A stretch of DNA of 64,000 nt from Vibrio rhodolitus (lineage in GTDB: Bacteria > Pseudomonadota > Gammaproteobacteria > Enterobacterales > Vibrionaceae). Below the pieces are notes generated by a model. That model searched no databases and was not told the origin of the DNA. It saw nothing but the letters and a program-made list of their open reading frames with translations. Below, piece by piece: positions 58,766 through 64,000 of this stretch. Location of the stretch: positions 62,001 to 126,000 of the forward strand of contig NZ_QLYZ01000007.1 in the NCBI RefSeq assembly GCF_003350325.1, given 5' to 3'. Both the position numbers and the translations under genes were made by a program. How positions within the stretch are numbered: the stretch's first letter is position 1; each line of letters starts with the position of its first letter.

Positions 58766-61258
58766 ATGTTTGCAACATTACATCACAAGGCTTCTCCATT
58801 GTCACAACTGCCCATTGAAGGCGTGATGCCGGCACTTATCTCCGGTGTACGCGATGCATCTCAACTTATTCTCAAAGCCGCTCCTGGTGCGGGTAAATCG
58901 ACTTACTTTCCATTGCAATTGCTTAAGCAAGGAGCGGTAAGCGGCAAAATTATTATGCTGGAACCACGTCGATTGGCTGCGCGTAATATTGCCCGCTATT
59001 TGGCCGAGCAGTTGGGCGAGCAAGTGGGGCAGCGCGTTGGCTATCGTGTGCGTGGTGAAACCAAAGTAAGCCAAGAGACGCAACTGGAGATTGTCACAGA
59101 AGGGATCATGACTCGCATGATCCAAAGCGATGCGGAATTAACTGGTATCGACTTAATCATCTTTGATGAGTTTCATGAGCGTAGCATTCATGCCGATATG
59201 GGACTCGCCTTGTGTTTGGAAATTCAAGAAGCGCTACGTGATGATCTTAAGCTGGTGGTGATGTCAGCAACCTTAGATCAGCAAGCGTTAGCCAAGCTAA
59301 TGCCACAAGCCACATACATAGAATCGCAAGGGCGCAGTTTTCCGGTTGAGTTTCGCTATCAAGCACTCAAGCCGAATGAACGCCTAGTCGAGAGTATGGC
59401 GAAACAAATTCAAACCTTGATGGCTCATGAAAGCGGCTCACTGTTAGCGTTTTTACCTGGTGTTGCCAGTATCTTGCAAGTGCAAGAGCGCTTAACTGAT
59501 TTAGCGGATGATATCCAAGTGTGTCCTTTATATGGGCAGCTTAATTTTAGCCAGCAGCAAGCCGCTATTCAGCCTGCGCCGCAAGGTAAACGTAAAGTGG
59601 TGTTGGCGACCAATATTGCGGAAACCTCATTGACGATTGAAGGGATTCGCTTGGTGGTCGACTCGGGCTTTGAGCGTATCGCTAAGTTCGATTTAAAAAC
59701 CGGGATCACTAAGCTTGAGCAAGTGCGCATTGCCCAATCCTCGGCAGAGCAACGTGCGGGTCGTGCCGGGCGTATTGAGCCGGGTATTTGCCTGCGTCTC
59801 TATAGTGAAAGCCAGCTTTCCCAGCAACCTTACGTGCCAAGCGCTGAGATTTTACATAGCGACTTGGCACCGTTAGCAATGGAGCTGGCGCAGTGGGGCT
59901 GCGTTGATGCTAGTGAGCTTAAGTGGCTCGACCAACCTACTGTTAGTGCGCTATCACAGGCACGCAGCCTGCTCGGCTCGTTAGGTCTAATGGATAACAA
60001 GCATCAGCTCACAGCGGCAGGGCAAAAAGTACAACAGTTAGGGCTTGAGCCTCGCAGTGGCGCAATGTTAGTCCAAGCACTAGCCAACAGAGCCTGGCAT
60101 GATACGGCATTGGCTCTGGCAGCTTTGCTCGAAGAGCCAGAGCGCTACATAGTCGATTTTTCTCATAGTGTGCAGCGCTTACAAGCGAGTAAGCACAGTA
60201 AGCAGAAAGTGGTGCTCAACCGCGCGCAAAGCCTAGCAAGTAAACTTAAATTGAGTTTCGATGTTGCTTTGGTTGATGAGCGCGTTGCGCCTTTACTTCT
60301 TGCACTGGCATTTCCTGACCGAGTTGCGCAGCGCCGCTCACAAGGTGAGCGTTTTGTGCTGGCAAACAGCCATGGCGCGCAGTTTCGTGATGATGAGCCG
60401 CTCAGTAGCAGTGACTATATAGTGGCGATTGATTTGCTGCGCAGCCATGGGGATTCGGCGTTAATTAGCTCAGCCATCGCGCTGGATATTGCTGAGTTAC
60501 GCAGCGTTGCTGCGGATAAATTCAAGCGATTAGAAGTGGCTGATTGGGATGATAAGCGCGGCAAACTGGTGGCAGAAGCGCGAGTGTATTGGCAAGGCAT
60601 AGTGGTTGAAAGCAAAGAGTTACCTACACCGCCAGCGGAGATGATTACTCAAGCACTGCTCAATTATGTTAAGCGCCAAGGTTTGCAGGTACTGAATTGG
60701 TCAGAGAGTGCCAATGAGCTTTTAGCGCGCATTCGCTGCGCGAGTGAATGGATGCCAGAGCAAGAGTGGCCGGCATTTGATGAGCAATCCTTACTGAGCA
60801 ATTTACAAGACTGGCTTGAGCCATATCTGGTTGGCGTGAAATCGGCGAAAGCGCTGCAACAAGTTAGTCTAACTCAGGCGTTGACGGCTTATTTAGGCTG
60901 GCCGCTCAATCAAGAAATTGACGAGTGGTTGCCGACCCACTTTCAATTACCAACCGGTAGCGAGAAAAAGATCACCTATCTAGTTGGGCATGAGCCCATG
61001 CTGAGTGTGCGTATGCAGGAAGTATTCGGCGAGCATAGTTCCCCGACAGTCGCGATGGGAAGAAAGACGGTAGTGCTTGAATTGCTATCTCCCGCACAGC
61101 GACCGCTACAAAGAACCAGTAATCTTGCAAGTTTTTGGTCAGGAGCGTACCAAGAAGTTAAAAAAGAAATGAAAGGTCGTTATCCTAAGCATGTTTGGCC
61201 GGATGATCCGGCTAATCATATTGCAACCACCAAAACTAAAAGACAGTTCAATCAATAA
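58766..61258 (+). CDS. hrpB: DEAH-box ATP-dependent helicase HrpB
   Basis: The 830-residue helicase has Walker A APGAGKST (39-46), DEFH, SAT (VVMSATLD) and motif VI QRAGRAGR, with the C-terminal HrpB domain (AYQEVKKEMKGRYPKHVWPDDP). Its cellular role is poorly defined. It ends two bases before mrcB, and hrpB-mrcB adjacency is widespread in gammaproteobacteria. Confidence 0.95.
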   Translation: MFATLHHKASPLSQLPIEGVMPALISGVRDASQLILKAAPGAGKSTYFPLQLLKQGAVSGKIIMLEPRRLAARNIARYLAEQLGEQVGQRVGYRVRGETKVSQETQLEIVTEGIMTRMIQSDAELTGIDLIIFDEFHERSIHADMGLALCLEIQEALRDDLKLVVMSATLDQQALAKLMPQATYIESQGRSFPVEFRYQALKPNERLVESMAKQIQTLMAHESGSLLAFLPGVASILQVQERLTDLADDIQVCPLYGQLNFSQQQAAIQPAPQGKRKVVLATNIAETSLTIEGIRLVVDSGFERIAKFDLKTGITKLEQVRIAQSSAEQRAGRAGRIEPGICLRLYSESQLSQQPYVPSAEILHSDLAPLAMELAQWGCVDASELKWLDQPTVSALSQARSLLGSLGLMDNKHQLTAAGQKVQQLGLEPRSGAMLVQALANRAWHDTALALAALLEEPERYIVDFSHSVQRLQASKHSKQKVVLNRAQSLASKLKLSFDVALVDERVAPLLLALAFPDRVAQRRSQGERFVLANSHGAQFRDDEPLSSSDYIVAIDLLRSHGDSALISSAIALDIAELRSVAADKFKRLEVADWDDKRGKLVAEARVYWQGIVVESKELPTPPAEMITQALLNYVKRQGLQVLNWSESANELLARIRCASEWMPEQEWPAFDEQSLLSNLQDWLEPYLVGVKSAKALQQVSLTQALTAYLGWPLNQEIDEWLPTHFQLPTGSEKKITYLVGHEPMLSVRMQEVFGEHSSPTVAMGRKTVVLELLSPAQRPLQRTSNLASFWSGAYQEVKKEMKGRYPKHVWPDDPANHIATTKTKRQFNQ

Positions 61259-61260
61259 CC

Positions 61261-63624
61261 ATGACAGATAAAAGCACCAAAACACCACGAAAGCCAGCCG
61301 CTAAAAAGACGCCGGCTAAGCGTGGCAAACCCAGTCCAAGAAAGAAAAAGCCAGCAAATGGTAAAAAGTCATGGTTGAAAACCTTATGGGGTATCAGCTG
61401 GAAGCTTGCGCTAATCGGTATCGCGATCTTGGTTTTTATTGGCATCTACCTTGATAGTTTGGTCAAACAAAAATTTGAAGGGCAGTTATTTGAACTGCCA
61501 ACGGTGGTGTACGCTCGTATTTTAAACCTTGCCCCAGGGGATGAAATCAGCATCCAAGAGGTGCGCAATGAGCTGGATGTGCTTAATTATCGCAAAGTGC
61601 GCCAACCGAGATACCCAGGTGAGTATTCCTCTTCCTCGACCAAGATTGAGCTCATTCGTCGCCCATTTGAATTTACCGACGGACCTGAGCCGGATCGCCA
61701 TGTGATGCTCCATTTTGACGCCAGCGGTTTAACTCGAATTCAATCGTTGGAGCAAAAAGGGGATTTAGGTTATCTGCGGATAGAGCCCAAAATGCTGGGC
61801 ATGTTGGAGAAAAACCGCGACGAGCAGCGATTATTCTTACGTCGTGAACAGTTCCCGGAAGTGATGGTTGATGCGCTTTTGGTGACCGAAGACCGTGACT
61901 TTTACAAACATGATGGGGTTTCACCATTGGCGATTGCTCGTGCGATGGTGGTGAACATCAAAGCCGGGCGCACGGTTCAAGGTGGCAGTACCTTAACTCA
62001 GCAATTGGCTAAGAATTTATTCTTAACCAGTGATCGCACCTTGTGGCGTAAGATCCGCGAAGCGTATATCGCCATTATCCTTGATTACCGTTACGACAAA
62101 GACCGCATTCTTGAGGCGTATCTCAATGAAGTTTACCTCGGTCAAAGTGGTGGTGAAGCGGTGCACGGTTTTGGTTTAGCGGCGCGACTTTACTTTGGGC
62201 AGCCAATCCAAGAGCTGCGCATTGATCAATTGGCGATGCTGGTCGGCATGGTGAAAGGACCATCGTATTACAATCCGGTCCGTTACCCTGATCGCGCTAA
62301 AACGCGCCGCGATCTTGTTTTGCGTTTGATGATGCAACAAGGCTATTTAACGCCAAACGAATTTGATCAAGCGGCAAGTCGTCCGCTTGATATTCAGGAT
62401 AATCCGCGCATTGCTAGCCGTCAGCCTGCTTATTTTCAACAGCTAACGATTGAGCTAAAGGAGAAAGTGGGCAGTGCATTTGAAGCTGATAAAGGCTTGA
62501 AAGTGTTTACCTCGCTCGATCCGGTGTCACAGCATGAGTTGGAAAAAGCGATCGAGAAGAAGATCCCGCAGCTGGCAAAAGTGGCAGGCAAAGAGCTGGA
62601 GGGTGCCGCTATCGCCGTAGATCGTCACAGTGGTGAGATCCGCGCCATGGTGGGCGGTAAACGCACTGGCTATGATGGTTTTAACCGTGCGCTTAATGCC
62701 AGTCGTCAAATTGGTTCACTGGCTAAGCCAGCGGTATATCTAACTGCCTTGCAGCAACCTGAGCGCTACAATTTGGCGACGACACTGAACGATAAACCGT
62801 TGAGTTTAAAAGGCTCGAAAGGCAATGTTTGGTCGCCACGCAACTATGACCGTAAATATCGTGGCGATGTGCCACTGTATATGGCGCTCGCCAAATCCCT
62901 CAACGTACCTACCGTACAATTGGGGATGCAGTTAGGTATTCCACAAGTGATGGATACTTTTGCCAAGCTTGGTGTTGATAAGCAAGAAATTCGTCCGGTG
63001 CCGTCGATGTTTTTGGGCTCATTCAGCCTAACGCCATTTCAAGTGGCACAGATGTACCAAACCTTAACTAACTCAGGTAAGCAGGCGCAGCTCTCGGCGC
63101 TTCGCTCTGTGGTGGATATGGAAGGTAAGGTTCTCTACCAATCACTACCTGTTGCCAAGCAGACCGTCGATCAGCGCGCAGCATGGCTAACCACCTATGC
63201 GATGAAGCGTGGCGTGGCGGAAGGCACTGGTCGTTATCTGACCAATCAATTTGCTTCAGCGGCATTGGCTGGTAAAACGGGCACCAGTAATGACACCAAA
63301 GATAGCTGGTTTGTTGGGGTTGATGGGCGTGAAGTGACCACTATTTGGCTCGGGCGTGATGATAACAAAACTACTAAGCTAACGGGCTCGAGTGGCGCTC
63401 TGCGTGTTTATGCCGAGTATCTACAACATCGAATTCCAGCGAAGTTATTGTTGCCATGGCCAAAAGAGATCAGCACCTTTGGTTTTGCCAAAACTGCTAA
63501 CGGAAGCTTAGTCCTTGATTGTGGGAGTGATTTTAAGCTGCCAGTTTGGGATGAACATGGTAAGTTGCAACAAGAGTGCAGTAACCAACCGGCAGATTGG
63601 TTGAAAAAAATCTTTACTTGGTAG
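61261..63624 (+). CDS. mrcB: Penicillin-binding protein 1B
   Basis: This bifunctional enzyme polymerises and cross-links peptidoglycan. The 787-residue protein has a basic cytoplasmic tail rich in Lys and Pro, one transmembrane segment (about 42-64), a UB2H-like region and a GT51 domain (VTEDRDFYKHDG, GGSTLTQQLAKN). The transpeptidase has SLAK (nucleophile S486), SLN and KTGT. Translation probably depends on that of hrpB. Confidence 0.97.
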   Translation: MTDKSTKTPRKPAAKKTPAKRGKPSPRKKKPANGKKSWLKTLWGISWKLALIGIAILVFIGIYLDSLVKQKFEGQLFELPTVVYARILNLAPGDEISIQEVRNELDVLNYRKVRQPRYPGEYSSSSTKIELIRRPFEFTDGPEPDRHVMLHFDASGLTRIQSLEQKGDLGYLRIEPKMLGMLEKNRDEQRLFLRREQFPEVMVDALLVTEDRDFYKHDGVSPLAIARAMVVNIKAGRTVQGGSTLTQQLAKNLFLTSDRTLWRKIREAYIAIILDYRYDKDRILEAYLNEVYLGQSGGEAVHGFGLAARLYFGQPIQELRIDQLAMLVGMVKGPSYYNPVRYPDRAKTRRDLVLRLMMQQGYLTPNEFDQAASRPLDIQDNPRIASRQPAYFQQLTIELKEKVGSAFEADKGLKVFTSLDPVSQHELEKAIEKKIPQLAKVAGKELEGAAIAVDRHSGEIRAMVGGKRTGYDGFNRALNASRQIGSLAKPAVYLTALQQPERYNLATTLNDKPLSLKGSKGNVWSPRNYDRKYRGDVPLYMALAKSLNVPTVQLGMQLGIPQVMDTFAKLGVDKQEIRPVPSMFLGSFSLTPFQVAQMYQTLTNSGKQAQLSALRSVVDMEGKVLYQSLPVAKQTVDQRAAWLTTYAMKRGVAEGTGRYLTNQFASAALAGKTGTSNDTKDSWFVGVDGREVTTIWLGRDDNKTTKLTGSSGALRVYAEYLQHRIPAKLLLPWPKEISTFGFAKTANGSLVLDCGSDFKLPVWDEHGKLQQECSNQPADWLKKIFTW

Positions 63625-63660
63625 ATCTGTAATTAAGCCAAACATGAGGGAACATCACTG

Positions 63661-64000
63661 GTGAAAAAGCTAAGCCTGTTACTGACTATGGTTGCCTTGA
63701 TTGCTTCGAACGTTTTAGCCCAAGAGGTTACGGAGCAGGAGCAAAGACCTAAAGTTGCATTGGTGCTAGCCGGTGGTGGCGCTAAAGGTGCGGCGCATAT
63801 TGGCGTGTTGAAAGCGCTTGAGCAAATGCGTATTCCTGTGGATTACATTACGGGTACCAGCATGGGGGCTTATGTCGGTGGCTTGTATGCCACGGGCATG
63901 AGCGCTGATGAAATTGAAGCCTTTATTGTTAGTGTCGATTGGAGTAGTGGCTATCGCGATCGCGTTGATCGTAGCCAACGTCGAGTGCGTGACAAAGAGT
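63661..64000 (+). CDS. Patatin-like phospholipase, N-terminal part (cut by window edge)
   Basis: A GTG start (63661) opens a frame that runs off the right edge; 113 residues are visible. They comprise a signal peptide ([20 protein letters not shown]), then a patatin fold with the oxyanion motif GGGAKGAAH and the nucleophile motif GTSMG. A secreted patatin of this kind often carries a C-terminal Omp85-like barrel (PlpD type, type Vd secretion); whether this one does is outside the window. It is 36 bases after mrcB. Confidence 0.88.
   Translation, partial: MKKLSLLLTMVALIASNVLAQEVTEQEQRPKVALVLAGGGAKGAAHIGVLKALEQMRIPVDYITGTSMGAYVGGLYATGMSADEIEAFIVSVDWSSGYRDRVDRSQRRVRDKE

Overview
The window is an ordinary stretch of core chromosome from a Vibrio species. 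Three things support this: a LuxR/HapR-family quorum-sensing master regulator lies back-to-back with hpt; the gene order (mdh, ispB, rplU, rpmA, obg; lptD-surA-pdxA-ksgA-apaG-apaH; pcnB-folK-panB-panC; aceE-aceF-lpd) is typical of gammaproteobacteria; and the intergenic repeats look Vibrio-like. I cannot name the species. I see no prophage, insertion sequence, integron, CRISPR array, rRNA or tRNA gene. Two genes are cut by the window edges: argR on the left and a patatin-like phospholipase on the right.

Layout. 1-7.2 kb: argR and mdh diverge, followed by a small unknown gene, ispB, the ribosomal proteins L21 and L27, the GTPase Obg, the YjjP/YjjB transporter pair and folA. 7.2-14 kb: a long leftward envelope and housekeeping cluster runs lptD to apaH, with djlA diverging from lptD. 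15-20 kb: ridA, pyrI, pyrB and argF, all leftward and concerned with pyrimidine and arginine synthesis, then a PIN-PhoH ATPase. 20-25 kb: rapA, rluA and a hydroxyacid dehydrogenase. 25-33 kb: valS, holC and pepA run leftward, with the LPS-export genes lptF and lptG diverging from pepA. 33-39 kb: a small lipoprotein, nadC and ampD diverging, fldB and xerD diverging, then dsbC and recJ. 39-46.4 kb: the pyruvate dehydrogenase regulon pdhR-aceE-aceF-lpd. 46.5-52.6 kb: the luxR homologue, hpt, carbonic anhydrase, a SulP transporter and the YadGH ABC exporter. 52.8-58.7 kb: leftward panC, panB, folK, pcnB, gluQ, dksA and sfsA. 58.8-64 kb: hrpB, mrcB and the truncated phospholipase gene.

Regulation visible in the sequence. 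pyrB is preceded by a promoter, a 30-codon leader peptide and an attenuator hairpin, the layout of the E. coli pyrBI attenuator. pdhR has two 17-bp PdhR operators and an FNR-like site on its -10. argF, and probably argR, carry ArgR-box-like palindromes. The luxR homologue has a candidate Qrr small-RNA pairing site over its ribosome binding site.

The least-explained DNA is intergenic. A family of diverged repeats fills three convergent gene junctions (about 7.0-7.19, 34.54-34.69 and 52.59-52.82 kb). A perfect 17-bp-arm inverted repeat separates ksgA from apaG. A 107-nt imperfect giant hairpin separates holC from valS. A 40-residue lipoprotein gene at 32.7-32.8 kb is easy to miss. I found no strong case for a new multi-gene system.
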